DNA from: Paraphysomonas bandaiensis
Lineage: Eukaryota; Chrysophyceae
Length of the DNA stretch: 64,000 nucleotides
Direction: 5' to 3'
Assembly (NCBI GenBank): GCA_965644295.1
Contig: CBFFRP010000129.1
Location: 1 to 64,000, forward strand
This document shows positions 34,828 to 46,324 of this stretch, in pieces. The notes beneath the pieces are model-generated. The model did no database searches. It saw only the letters and a program-made list of their open reading frames with translations, and was not told the DNA's origin. Position numbers and translations under genes: made by a program. Each line of letters starts with the position of its first letter. Within the stretch, counting starts at the first letter, position 1.

Positions 34828-36965
34828 CTAACTTAAGTCAATGCTTCCAAGAACTGAATATCCAGTCGCAACACCACCCTCATTTTCTGTTTCCGCTTTA
34901 ACTCGAAGTAGGTAGCCCGCGTATGAGTTAATAGCCGGCTGAGATGTCGAATCGGAGTTTCCTTGCAAGAATACACTGTATACACCCAGTTCGCATATGC
35001 ATGTCGCCTATACATATCCATGTTAACAAACATATTCATAATCGATATGGCCACTGCACCTGAACAGCATGAGAACGGCGCACTAACACAGCGGACTGGC
35101 TTGGCGGTAAAATCCGCTCCATCATTATGTATGATGTCATCTCTAGATCTGACATTGTGTCCAACGCCGTAACGATATCCTCGCCGTACAAGTTGTTACC
35201 ACCTCCTTCACGCTGCGGTTTCATGACATATTTATGCGGCTCGGCTCGAGCACTTTTCTTCACCTGGGCAACTGCCTCAGCAGAAGAGTCACTAGGATCT
35301 AGGCTAAATAAGCCTGCAAACACCTGCCACGAAGAAAATTAAATAATACACTTGTGTTAAGAGCAACTTGACTATGATATACAAACACTACAGTAATATG
35401 CACCATTATTTATAGACAATACCCGTCGAAGTTGAAAAGTTTCTTCTGCTGACACGAATCGTTCTAGAACCCCAGGTGACGCAAGAGCTTGTTGTACCTA
35501 TAAAGCATCACACACCATTACAAACTACACACTGTATCTTCATGTTAAGTCTGTCCAGAACTTATAATCGGAATTATGCAAACCCTATCAAACGAACACA
35601 TCAAAAATATCAAGTCTCAGCATTTCACCTTTTTAGTTCCCACGAGGTGATAGGCTATATTAGGACATTTCACGGCACAGGATGATTCGATTCTCTGGCG
35701 TGCTGTCCACTCGTTTTCAGACGGGTAGTCAGTTGGAGTATATCCAGCCCTAAAAAAACGCTTAGCATTCAATCCGATGACATTGTATCTGTATCGGGCA
35801 TTCCTCCCATCCACCAAATATACTCGCATACAACCTGAAGTACACCACCGAAATCTCTTGTCCATCCACAGAGAGAACGTGCTCAGTATTTAAGTGGCCC
35901 TTCGCCTCAACTTCTGCAAGAGAGTGGCGTACACACATCACACCATGTCTACAAGTTAATATCAATCGAGTATAAGTCTTCAGTCGCGTAATGCAAATAC
36001 AACACACTTGCGGTAACAATGTCATATTTGCGACTTACCGTTCGAGGAGGGCAAACTGAAGCAGCCACTGATCTGCCACGTTCTTTTCTCCTGGCTGTAT
36101 ACCATTAAACATGATACATAAGTGTTTACGAGATAGAGCCACAAAGATTATGCAACCAATTCTACTCGAGACAGACCTGAACGATCATCATAACAGAAGC
36201 CGCAACTGCTCCTCCTCTCTGTGCGATGTACATACGATGTGCCTCAGCAATCCCGTCTGCAAACTAAAGAAAATACAATCACAAGTATACCTAATAAGCA
36301 TATTCTTCATAACAGAATTACAAGTGCCTTCACTAACTGTATGTAGCGCGTAGAATACCTGATGATGAGCAGAGTTAGGAGGAATACTCATTCCATGGTC
36401 GTGGTATATATTGCGATGCATTTCAGCAACCTGTGTAACGAATGAAACAACTATCCGTTCAGTCTTGACAGTGTACCTTCGAGCTCAGTGACCCAAACGA
36501 TGCTGCTATGGTATTAAGTTCGACTTGCATCAAAGCACGAGAATCGCTCGCAACGTTGTGGAGCATGTAGTCCGATCTATGTAGCCCGAGCGTTATAGAC
36601 TGTCGTTCTCCTTCAGACAAAACTTGCTTGAATATATCCATCATTCTTCCCGTAAACGGGTCGTTTTTTGCAGTCTATAATAAAGCATATCAGAGAATGC
36701 TATGCAATCCTGACATGCGTACATTATCCAGTGTCTCTATCAACCATTTGGCATCTCTCGATACTTTATGCACAAGAGAGTTAAATACAGGGGCAATATT
36801 CTGAGCTTCTGTGAATGCTGCGATGGGATACTTGTAAGGATAGAGTGCAAAGGGCGCGTGTACAGTGGAATCATCATTTGTAGTGTTGCTAACAACGATC
36901 CCGTTAAGCAGAGCCCAATACTTGCACTTCTGAAGATCGAATGAGTTAACAACAAATTCAGACAT
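34828..36965 (-). CDS. glutathione synthetase (eukaryotic type)
   Basis: It joins gamma-glutamylcysteine and glycine using ATP. The diagnostic ATP-binding segment [16 protein letters not shown] lies near 35170-35230. Other matches to the eukaryotic GSS family are [13 protein letters not shown] and [14 protein letters not shown] in exon 1, [12 protein letters not shown] with the Mg2+-binding [11 protein letters not shown] in exon 2, and the C-terminus [20 protein letters not shown], where VLGSIDLS follows before the stop at 34828-34830. Many small exons with short introns lie between. The start ATG is at 36965. The last residues correspond to the glutathione-site loop (GGVA-type) of the family. 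It lies about 3.3 kb from the 5-oxoprolinase gene of the same pathway. Confidence 0.95.
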
Positions 36966-37165
36966 TGCTGCTACTAGTGATGATCGCTTCGTGGTGAGTG
37001 TATGACTAGGATATACAAGGGTCGGTGATATTACTTCTGGTGTTCAGTGCCCAGGTGTATTCCTATGCATATTCGTAGATGTTTGCACAGAGCATCATAA
37101 CCACATCTGGAGCTCGAAATAGTAATACATTTATATAACTAATAATATTGCTCATCTACATGCAA

Positions 37166-37238
37166 GCCGGGCTAGCTCAGTCGGTAGAGCGCAGGACTCT
37201 TAATCCTGTGGTCGTGGGTTCGAGCCCCACGTTCGGTG
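37166..37238 (+). tRNA. tRNA-Lys (CTT), copy 1
   Basis: 73 nt folding as acceptor GCCGGGC / GTTCGGT (with G-U pairs), D arm GCTC..GAGC, anticodon stem CAGGA/TCCTG with loop CTCTTAA (anticodon CTT), and T arm GTGGG-TTCGAGC-CCCAC. There is no intron and no encoded CCA beyond the CA that follows. A T6 run just downstream is a Pol III terminator. The B box GGTTCGAGCCC is intact. Confidence 0.95.
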
Positions 37239-37326
37239 CATTACTTTTTTGCTTTTCATCCTTAAATAAAATATAAAAGTTGTACTCTATATATCATAAA
37301 TTTTGGCTTTGTTAAGTATCTGACAT

Positions 37327-37399
37327 GCCGGGCTAGCTCAGTCGGTAGAGCGCAGGACTCTTAATCCTGTGGTCGTGGGTTCGAGCCCCACGTTCGGTG
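37327..37399 (+). tRNA. tRNA-Lys (CTT), copy 2
   Basis: It is identical to copy 1 over all 73 nt and followed by CATCATTTTTTGC with a T6 terminator. The two genes start 161 bp apart and the sequence between them is unrelated, so this is a local duplication with conserved gene bodies. Confidence 0.95.
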
Positions 37400-37685
37400 C
37401 ATCATTTTTTGCATCACAAAAAAATTAAGTTTTTATTAAAACCGGCTTTTTATTACCACTTCGTACAGAAATAAAGTTGTAAACGTGGAATATAATATAC
37501 AGAAAAGGGTAGAATTATTGCATTGAGAAAAAAAAGAGTGGATGGTGAAATGGAAACTGAGAGCCACATCTCGTGCACTGTGCATACAATACTCAGCAAA
37601 GGTCTTGAGACAGAAACATATGAATAAAATTTCGTGAAGGTCTAATTAAAGCGTAATATATATTTTACCTTCAACCCACTGCAAG

Positions 37686-38000
37686 ATGTCGGATGGAAAC
37701 GAAAATGCACATGCCAAATTGGCCGAGCTTGAATCTAGAATTCTCGCACTTGAGTCAAATCCAAACACAGGAAGCTCTGCAGATACGGATGCGGCTCTAC
37801 AGGCCTACCAGGCTCAAATGGGTGCTAAACTAAGGATGGTCCGTGATCTAATGAGCAATGAGGTAGGGGATATAGATAAAATTCGTACGGAAAGAGATAA
37901 TGCCATATCTGAAAACGCCGCTTTGCGGAAAGAAATTGAGAAGCTCAATTATCGCATACATCATTTGAAGTCCGCGTTATTAGACAAACTTGATGCGTAA
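37686..38000 (+). CDS. small coiled-coil protein, 104 aa
   Basis: Intronless short gene. Residues 8-25 and 55-100 are heptad-like (LAELESRILALE; ENAALRKEIEKLNYRIHHLK). The block KLNYRIHHL-SAL recurs, as I recall, in small uncharacterised coiled-coil proteins of fungi and protists, but I cannot give it a name or function. It has a clean ATG and stop, strong helical bias and a place in the alternating gene order, and I judge it real. Confidence 0.65.
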   Translation: MSDGNENAHAKLAELESRILALESNPNTGSSADTDAALQAYQAQMGAKLRMVRDLMSNEVGDIDKIRTERDNAISENAALRKEIEKLNYRIHHLKSALLDKLDA

Positions 38001-38864
38001 ACAATAATAAAAATACCATTATTTGTGAGTTCAAGCATGTATGCGTTGAGTTCCTATTGTGTTTTCTGTGTGTAGGTGATACATTTTTTCTGTGGTAACA
38101 TGAAATCAACTCTACAATTACATTTCCCAGCTGAAATGTAGGCGCGACTTTTAGTTGTAGCAGAGATTTCGTTCCCTTGTCCTCGATAACCTTAGAAGGG
38201 TTTCGATAGAATAAAATTCTGTCAATACATTAAAACGATACGAAATAACAACATATAGTGAGTAATAGTATATAGAAATAAACAGTGTACGAGGGAAGCG
38301 GATATGTAATTTAATATAAACTATTCACGATTTCGTTTGTGTGGAAGAGTTCTACCCGCTGGTAGACTCATCAGTGTAGCAGCTTGCTGGAGTACACTTT
38401 CAAGCCTGTACTATGTCATCACTGGTGGGACTGGTCAAATTTATAATCTCATAATCTCACGTCTGTATAATGTATAGTTCATTCCCCAACAGAGAGTAAC
38501 AGCTAATGTCGTCTATAAATTCATATAACCTCAGCTACATTTGCTAAATTGTATAACGTCTACGACAACATTTCTTGCTTGGAGATGAGTGAAATATTTA
38601 TAGGTTTCGTGATATATCGACTTTCGAATGTCAATTACCGAACAAAACTAAAATTGAAATGGTTTAAAAAAAATAGACGACCGTCGTGAGTTTAATACAA
38701 CAATAGCTTAATATATTTACGAATAATACACACTACCGTATTCATCATGGTGATAGAATATCAACAGTTCCGAGTTCCATTGCACACATTCTATCGTGCC
38801 CATTTTCGCTTTCTATATCATATACTATCCCTACTATATTAACACCACTTTACTTTTAGTCGCC
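38001..38864. other. convergent spacer, no gene seen
   Basis: 864 bp of AT-rich non-coding DNA between the coiled-coil and Cgr1-like genes. No repeat is shared with the rest of the window. Confidence 0.45.
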
Positions 38865-39363
38865 TTATTTTCTCGGTGCCCAAGGACTTACAAGCTCCAC
38901 CTGTAGACAGTGAGATACACACTGTGAAAAGTGCGGTCAATCGTACCTGTCCTTGCTTATTAACTGTAGTTTTCTTGATGCTACGAAGTTGCTTTTTACT
39001 CATCCCCTTCATTTTCTCTGCCTTAATCTACAAGAAAGTCAGCGATTGGAAGATACACAGAATACATATTACGTTTTGGTAGACAGTGCTCTTATACTCA
39101 TTTTCTGCTCTCCTCTTCTCTCTCTCTAATCTTCTCTGCTTCTCCTCCTCAATTTTAGCTAACTTTTCTTCCTTTATCTGCTTCTCCATTTCCTTAACTT
39201 GTTGCTTCTTCAATCTGATGGCTTCTTTTTCTTCGAAGCTCTTCGCTAAGTGGGATAACACTCCACGTCGACCTTTAGCGGATGCACGTGCTCTTTGCTT
39301 CGTCTTCCATACTCTCCCACTTTTTGGTCTTCCTTCCGGAATTTCTGCGCCTTGAACACCCAT
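38865..39363 (-). CDS. Cgr1/CCDC86-type rRNA processing protein
   Basis: Three exons (39073-39363, 38947-39027, 38865-38900) with introns of 45 and 46 nt encode 135 aa. The layout fits the Cgr1 family: GRVWKTKQRARASAKGR (the K-x-W-K-x motif), SHLAKSFEEKEAIRLKKQQ, a long highly charged helix, then YQNIKAEKMKGMSKKQLRSI, and a short tail VELVSPWAPRK. The last exon has only twelve codons. Family members act in nucleolar pre-60S rRNA processing. The conserved KMKGMSKKQLR end supports both splice joints. Confidence 0.88.
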
Positions 39364-39713
39364 GTCTGATATTTACCAATGATAAATATAGTTTAATATA
39401 TAGTTGATTGAGTCTTCTGCATCCAATCGCCTGTGTGCCATGTGTCCATCTATCTATCTATCAGCCTGCTCATCATCTCCACCCATCCTCATCCTGTCCA
39501 CACCACCACTAGAAATACAGTGGGACTACAACGATAATACCGCTTTCTTGTCTGGGTAGAATACCCACCGTAGTACACTGTATTCCTGTCCCTCATACGA
39601 TTGTGTTGCCTGCAACGGTATTGCGTATTGCGGTTACCTGCCTGATATCATCTACATGATACACGCATGACTGTGACATCATTCCTTGGAACCGATATCC
39701 AGAGGATTGAAAG
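39364..39713. promoter_or_regulatory. divergent spacer Cgr1-like / EF-hand protein
   Basis: 350 bp between start codons. No full TACAGCAGTA site is present; the nearest is TAGTACACTGTATTC near 39572. Confidence 0.3.
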
Positions 39714-40688
39714 ATGGGAGGGGCAGTTAGTATTTCTCCGGGAAGTAGTAACGCGAGTGTGTTTCAGGAGCTCTTACGAGATAAGAAACGAATGCATGAT
39801 TTATACGATGAAATTGCTCGATATGGTAAAGTAGATGGACATATAAATATGACAGGAAAGATAAGCATGATAGAAGTCATATTGTACATTGACAAGTCAG
39901 AGAACCCTATCTTTCAAGGAGTTTTTGCCAAAGAGCCTATTGTAGCGAAAGAAGCCTTTGATTTTGCCGTCGGGAAAATGAACCACGAGCATGAGCTAAC
40001 GAGGAAAGAATTCCGAAAGCTACTACCGGCAATGTTGTTATTTTCGCATCTATGGAAAATATTCGAGGTTGCTGATAATTCAATCGACGATAAGCGTATA
40101 TTCAAACATGAATTCATGAGTTCGAAGAAAACCATAGAGAGCATCGAAGGCGTGCGCGTTTCCGATGTGACAGATGAAGAGTGGGAAGCTGCCTTTACGA
40201 AGTTGGATCAAAATAAAAGCGGATTCATTACGTTCAAGGAGTTTTGCAAATATTGTGTTAAGAAAATTATCAGCCCGGACTTTTATTTGAAGAGCGGCAC
40301 TGAAGAAACTGATCATGAGGTTGTGGGTGTGCCATCAACTCAAGCAGAAAATGGCAAGACTAGCTCTGAGACTGTTCTGCCAACAGACGCCCCAATTGAG
40401 AATACCCCCACCAATGCGAATATTTTAGCGTCGGGATCGAAAACTGAGGATCAGCCCGAGAGTAATTCGGCTGCAAAATCAGCTGAAGGAATATCTGTGG
40501 TGGCACCAGGTGACAGTCCTGCAGATAGCGAAGTTGTCAGGGAAACGACAGCTGAGAAGCAATCTGAGAATAATACAATTACAAAATCAACTGATGAAGT
40601 GTCTGTCGCGGCACTAGGTGACACACCTGCAGAGACTGTGCCCAGCGAAGTTATCGGAGAACCTTCCATTGAAAACCACGGTGTCTAA
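39714..40688 (+). CDS. EF-hand protein with N-myristoylation-type start
   Basis: Intronless, 324 aa. It starts MGGAVSIS, a Gly2 context suited to N-myristoylation. The first 190 residues are helical with at least one full EF-hand, FTKLDQNKSGFITFKEFCKY (loop DQNKSGFITFKE, with all ligand positions acceptable). Earlier helices (KISMIEVILYID, KEFRKLLPAMLLFSH) look like degenerate EF-hands in the style of calflagin / flagellar calcium-binding proteins. The last 130 residues are acidic low complexity with an internal repeat: two related segments around TKSTDEVSVAALGDTPA and AKSAEGISVVAPGDSPA. It is probably a Ca2+ sensor at a membrane. Confidence 0.72.
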   Translation: MGGAVSISPGSSNASVFQELLRDKKRMHDLYDEIARYGKVDGHINMTGKISMIEVILYIDKSENPIFQGVFAKEPIVAKEAFDFAVGKMNHEHELTRKEFRKLLPAMLLFSHLWKIFEVADNSIDDKRIFKHEFMSSKKTIESIEGVRVSDVTDEEWEAAFTKLDQNKSGFITFKEFCKYCVKKIISPDFYLKSGTEETDHEVVGVPSTQAENGKTSSETVLPTDAPIENTPTNANILASGSKTEDQPESNSAAKSAEGISVVAPGDSPADSEVVRETTAEKQSENNTITKSTDEVSVAALGDTPAETVPSEVIGEPSIENHGV

Positions 40689-42208
40689 AATATTTGGAAG
40701 ACAGTTCTGCACCAAATGCTTAGATATATGCCATGCCAACAGCGTGCTTTAGATTTTATGTGTACATGCTGAAGGAGAAAATGAAAAATATATGTTGTCT
40801 TACTTTTGTGTTCTATACGTTTAATGGAATCGCACATCTAGTTGAAGTATATATTATCTGCCCCTTTTGTTTAACAGAATATCATAATTCTACTTTCACT
40901 TCGGGATGATTAATGATACTAATATGTATATTAGTATTGCATTGCGATGTTCGTTGTGCTCTGCTTTAGAAAGAGAAACTGGAATGTGAAGTTTATCTTA
41001 AAGCTATAATTTAAAAGCTCAATTATGAATAGTAATTCGCAATTCTGTTCTAACGTCAAGTTATACCTGTTTAGGTGGATAATTTGTGGAGAGTTTTATT
41101 GTAGGAGTATGATAAACTTTAATTGCACTGAAACGCAGTGATTTAGTCTTGATATTGAAAGTATGCCCGAAATAATGAGTGTGTACATCAAGCAGTGCAA
41201 AACAATGTGGAGATATTTGGCTACTGTTGTAGGTGACAAGATAACAAGATAAGGGGAGAAAGTAGTATTCAACCTCGTCAAAATGACTGATATATCATGT
41301 CACACTAACTTTTGTGCAATAATATCATCAAATATATAGATGAAAGACGACATCAAATATCAAATATTGAGTGCAACAACGATAAGGTATTCACTTCTCA
41401 TCGAATCCAGTGTTTCCACTCATTACTCGTTACTCAAGCAAGATAGCATTCTCTAATCATCAACTCATGATTGCTGATGTCATAGAACCTTCGACTTTAT
41501 AGTCAATAAGAAATAGAAAAATAGGGTTAATACAAAGTCTAGTGAAGTTTTTCATCCGGCATTTTTTATCTTATTGGAGTCTAACAGCACAACAATTGAA
41601 GAAGCAAGGATGTTGTCTGAGGAAACACAGCACTTTTAAGTCGAATAGTAAATATAATAGCTTAGATTATATATCTTTTACTGTTTGGAGAAAGGAAGTC
41701 CTTCAATTTCATTACTATTTCATTATTAGACTAGATTTAATAATAAATCTCAATTTTAATTAATTAATTAATTAGTCCATGAAGACACTTATCTTTTTTA
41801 GAGGGTTTAATCATAATTTTTCATCAACCCCAGTATTGAACACGTCGAACTGATGACTCAATCTCTACTCATTTGTCACAAGTGGCTGTTAGATTCTAGT
41901 ATCTGTGCCTTTATATGATATACATATTTTATGTTTGATGAACATCACAAATAATATAATATAACACATCATCAGTTGTAAACACATTGCTATCAATAAG
42001 ACTTTCAATCAAAATGGCTTTCTCTCCTTATTAACTTGTTATTTCCTTAATAAGCGAAACGGGCTCTGTGTTGTGTTCTTAAAAATTCTGCACACTACCT
42101 GCTGGTTTTGGAACTCGCAGTATGATTTCACTCGGACTAGTACTTCAATTTATCAGTATCTTTGTTGGTCTGAACTGTATTTTAGCCCACTTTATTTGAC
42201 TGACACCT
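40689..42208. other. 1.5 kb convergent spacer, no gene seen
   Basis: AT-rich and non-coding, with a (TTAA)n tract near 41753-41776. It leads into R copy 3. Short frames here lack any recognisable motif. Confidence 0.45.
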
Positions 42209-42585
42209 TCAACACAGTTGGATTGGCACCTTGTCGTGGAGTACTGGGGGATATAATGGGCCTGCCTTTACGAATAAACAGGCATCCAGGAATGGGCCCA
42301 CCTCAAGGGCACCCGGGGTACTGTGGGCTGCCTGCTGAAGACAAGCACTCGGGCTGTTCACCTTAAGGACTCAAAAATCCTGAAGTCAGGAGATGTCAGG
42401 TACACCAACATTCTGCTTTCTCACTGCGTTTGCTTTGAACAGCCAACAGAGCGAAAGTGGTTGCACTTTGGTGCTTGCGGTGACACACAAGCAGCTGTCG
42501 TAGCGCTAAATAGTAGGATACAGAGTTAAGCACTAGTTAGTTAAATTGTTTTGCTATATTAGTTCTAAGTCTTACACGCCTAACG
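42209..42585 (+). repeat. interspersed repeat R, copy 3 (internally deleted)
   Basis: It begins TCAACACAGTTGG and CGTGGAGTACTGGGGGATA, then jumps to ACGAATAAACAGGCATCC, missing about 150 bp present in copies 2 and 4. It continues with GGGCACCCGGGGTACTGTGG, GTTCACCTTAAGGACTC and the TGCGGTGACACACAAGCAGC hairpin region, and ends near CTTACACGCC. Confidence 0.82.
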
Positions 42586-42878
42586 CAACGTATACCAAAA
42601 AGTGTTGCAAAATTGACGATAAATAAAATTGTTGCAACAATACATAGTCATATTGTATTTGTTACCAGGCCGTCATATATGTACTGCCATTTAAAGCAGT
42701 GAAAAGACTGTACCCTAAAGATAATTAACATGATTGGGTTATTTTCGTATAAAATTTTAACCAACGAATAATAAGAGATTGGGCCACACTGATTGGATAA
42801 TATCATGCAGTTAGGCGTTCCCATATAATGTTGGCTCCTCAAACATACAGACTATAAATCCGCTATCAAAATTGCAAA

Positions 42879-44669
42879 TTAATTGCTGTGGTCTGTAGTA
42901 TCAATATGTAGGCCGAGGGCAGGTTTAATAACATCGACAAAAACAATAGCAGCAATAGCCGTGACAACAGCAGCAGTGCATGCTTTTTGAAAAGTCAAAT
43001 TAAGGTACTGCGAGGCGATTACACGAAGCCATTCATCGTCGAACGCTCGTGCGGAGTACTCGTAAGTAAGACAGTTGAAATACCCCGATAAGGCCGAAAA
43101 GAACACCTGTACAAAAATATCAGCAATAACCTTTCATTTCCAAGGCTTATACACATGAATAAGTATAAAAAATTGAAATGGCAATTCCGAGTGCTGTGTA
43201 CAAATAATCTGTATTATATTCAATACTGCATACCTGAAATATCAGCAGCAGCATATGACATACATTCGAGTCCACAAAGCTCTTTTGGTATATCGTAATA
43301 TTAGCAATTATCGAGAAGAAATAAAGCATGGACACCGTACGAATCATGGAACCCACAAGTAGTCCTTTAATATCCTTGAAAAAACTAGGTACAGGGGCCA
43401 AAGCGAGGGGTCGGCCAAACAGATCAGAGAATATGCGTACAAAATACAAAACAGTCGGTAACTCAATGACTCCAAATAAAACGCATCCATACGTATACGA
43501 GATAAATGTCCCTTGAAGAATAGATGCATAAATGGTGCAAAATAAAGTCCAGCGATAGGGCTCCATTATTTCCTTGCAGTGTGAAGACTTCATAGCATCT
43601 TCCAATAACCCAGGATCCAGACGTAGAAGAGCTCTAGAATCAGCTACGATCCGATCGGTATCTTTCGAGAACATAGAAAAAAGAAAGCTGAACCGTTCAG
43701 TACTACTGTGCCGACTCGCGGAAGGAACAGGGCTGTTAATGGGCAGACTACCTTCAGCTTTCTTTTCAGTTTTACTCTCAACATCGGTAAAAGAAGTTCC
43801 TCTGTCGCATACAAAACTACTAGCCGGCGGGGTGGTAGAAAGTGCTAAACCATTATCATCCTCGACATCAGCTACATCACTAAACCGCCCCGTAGACTCA
43901 CATTCTTCCGCAATATTATCCAGAAGAGGAGTTCGAAGTGTTTTCTTCTTATGAGCTTGTTTAATTAAAATGCCACCTAGGCGCTCGTCCTTCATAAGAA
44001 GCTTATCACGAACTACATCATTTTGACATAACCAAGCCTAAAAACAAATGTGAGTTAAATTCTGAGAGTGGAATTCCTACTTACCCATGCGGCAATACCA
44101 AGAGTGGCAACTGCAGCTGATGTAAAATAAAACGCAAATATACTCGAGGCAGGGACGTTATCGCGAGATAATTTAAACGAAAGGTTTGCGATAATGCCAT
44201 ATACAGCAGGTAGCGCGAATCCAATCTGCTGCATAATTCCTGATTTCATTTGAACAATTCCGGCCAGTGACGTTGTGATGCCATGACATACCCATGTACA
44301 GCAGCCAATAACAACGCATATAGCAATAAGGCCATAAAAGCGGACAAAAGGCGCGATTATAAGGCAGAGCACTAGTATGCCCAGACAGAGCCATATTCGT
44401 CTCCTATAAGTAAACTTTGAGCCGTAGAATACATCATAGTATGCGTCCACCCTCCTCTGTACGTACGACACCGGTAGACCGACTCCATAAAATGCGACGT
44501 TTAAATATACGAAATAGTTGTCTCCGTACTCGACTGAGAAGTAGTGCAGCAGCGAGCCTATACATGTCCAGGGCAGCATATAGGCGCACGACACTACGAT
44601 GAACAAGTACTTGAAACTAGGGGCGGGGGGAGTGGGTGGACGGGAAGTGAAATCGAAACTTTCAAGCAT
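42879..44669 (-). CDS. equilibrative nucleoside transporter-like (SLC29/ENT) membrane protein
   Basis: Three exons (44085-44669, 43234-44037, 42879-43106) with introns of 47 and 127 nt give 538 aa. Ten or eleven hydrophobic helices are visible. The first has YMLPWTCIGSLLHYF, close to the ENT LPWN motif. Six N-terminal helices are followed by a cytoplasmic loop of about 140 residues rich in Ser and acidic residues (around RHSSTERFSF), then four or five helices including FSALSGYFNCLTYEYSA, equivalent to the ENT G-Y-L region. This 6 + loop + 5 design is the ENT plan. The substrate (nucleosides or bases) is not readable. Intron 2 is long for this window. Confidence 0.62.
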
Positions 44670-45190
44670 GTTATTCGGGGGTGTTTATAGAAACATGACA
44701 GCTATGTCAGGACTATGAATATATATATATGTGTATATGTGTATGATCCTTTAGTTGCGTAAGTATTTCAGTACACTGTACATATGTATGATGCTCTGTA
44801 TATACAGTATATGGTATACAACCTACAGTACTGTATATACTCTGTATATTGAACTCTGTCACTCCTACGTACACCCATACAAACATCCATATCCCATATA
44901 TATGTACAGACTGCTGTATATATGCATACTGCTGTACGAAGTACTATACATATCATCTTGCCATACAGCATACAGCAGTATACATACGGTATATGTGATC
45001 ACGCATCTTATCACCAAACAGACGCGAATCTCATCACATCACACACATATATATATATATGACCTGTGCTCCTAATCTCAACCCCACTTCATTGGGCACT
45101 AAACTGAGATAGAGGTACCCATACACCATAACATGATCCCTGATATATGCCTTATGGATATATCTCCTTAATAACATCTACAATTGACAG
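44670..45190. promoter_or_regulatory. divergent promoter spacer, transporter / MTA nucleosidase
   Basis: 521 bp with GACTGCTGTATA at 44910-44921, TACTGCTGTA at 44928-44937 and TACAGCAGTATA at 44971-44982, interspersed with many GTATA/TATAC steps. Confidence 0.5.
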
Positions 45191-46324
45191 ATGACACCTG
45201 ACGACAGCAATCTGGAAATCACTAAAGAAAGAGGAGTGGTTCGGTCGGTGGTTTTGATTGTGGCCATGCAACAGGAGGCCATGCCATTCATAGAGCGGCA
45301 CTCTCTGGTCGAGTGTGCTCCGTCCCCCTTCCAGCCCGGCTCTCCGATGGTCGCCTATACAGGGACTATCGAATGCATGTCCGGTGGAGCAATACGTATA
45401 CACTTAATGTGAGTGCTTGAGCAGTTTTTTGTCTCAACTTCTAATACGATCCTTAGATGGAATGGACGATGTAAAATCCACAATGTCAATCACGTAGCCA
45501 CAACAGCAGCTGGGGTGAGCACGTATGCTGCTATTTCTTCCTTTCATCCAGACCTTGTGATTTCTGCCGGTACTGCGGGTGGGTTTGGAGAGCTTGGCGC
45601 ACATGTTGGTGATGTTTACTTATCAACGAAATGTATATTTCATGGTCGACGCATTCCTATTTCTTTGAAAGAGAGGTCTCACCAACGGTATCTCGAGGAG
45701 TATGGGTTTGGTCATTTTCGATGCCCCCCTATGTCCCGCTTAGCTAAGATTACTGGACTTAAACAAGGTGTTGTTAGCTCTTCGGATTCTCTAGACTCTT
45801 CTGAAATCGACCTGGAGATTCTCCTCTCCGAGGGAGCGGTTGTAAAGGAAATGGAAGCCGCAGCTGTCGCATGGGTATGCCAACAGCTCGCTGTTCCTTG
45901 TGTAGCAATTAAATCTATCACTGACATCGTCGATGGCCCTCATAAATCAGAAGATGAGTTTTATCATAACCTCAGCATAGCATCTGATGCCTTGCAAGAG
46001 AAACTCACTGTTTTAATTAGGCAAATTGGAAATACAACCTTATCACAGTGGGCTAATAATCCCCCCTCACGTAGTGGTGTTGTTCAGGAAGTCGATACTG
46101 TAGAGTCCACTTGGAGTTCGTCTATAGAGAAGGAATATGATTGTTTTCAACCCACAAACAGTCGTGACGAATTTAACTCAAAACTTAACAAGCAAGACTT
46201 AACACAGCATTACGTGTTGTCAAAAGATTTTGTACATGGTACTACTCTTGGAATACTTGTAGGAGTACTTGGAATTTGTTTCTTCAGTCGAATCGCCTTT
46301 AGTAATGTCCGTTCTGCTTGCTGA
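45191..46324 (+). CDS. 5'-methylthioadenosine (MTA/SAH) nucleosidase with C-terminal membrane anchor
   Basis: Two exons (45191-45408, 45457-46324) flank a 48-nt intron and encode 361 aa. The fold is the nucleoside phosphorylase type: VVLIVAMQQEAMPF (the Glu matches the N-terminal active-site acid), VATTAAGVSTYAA, PDLVISAGTAGGFG, GVVSSSDSL, VVKEMEAAAVAWVC (Met-Glu ribose contact) and IKSITDIVDG (catalytic Asp). It is closest to the plant MTN type. MTN feeds the methionine salvage pathway. Unusually, about 95 residues follow the enzyme, ending in a TM helix (GTTLGILVGVLGICFFSRIAF), as in a tail-anchored protein. The TM is clear from sequence; its location and topology are inferred. Confidence 0.85.

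Larger units (their letters stand above)
36966..37685. promoter_or_regulatory. divergent spacer holding two tRNA genes
   Basis: 720 bp between the glutathione synthetase and coiled-coil start codons. No clear TACAGCAGTA site was found. The Pol III genes occupy its centre. Confidence 0.35.
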
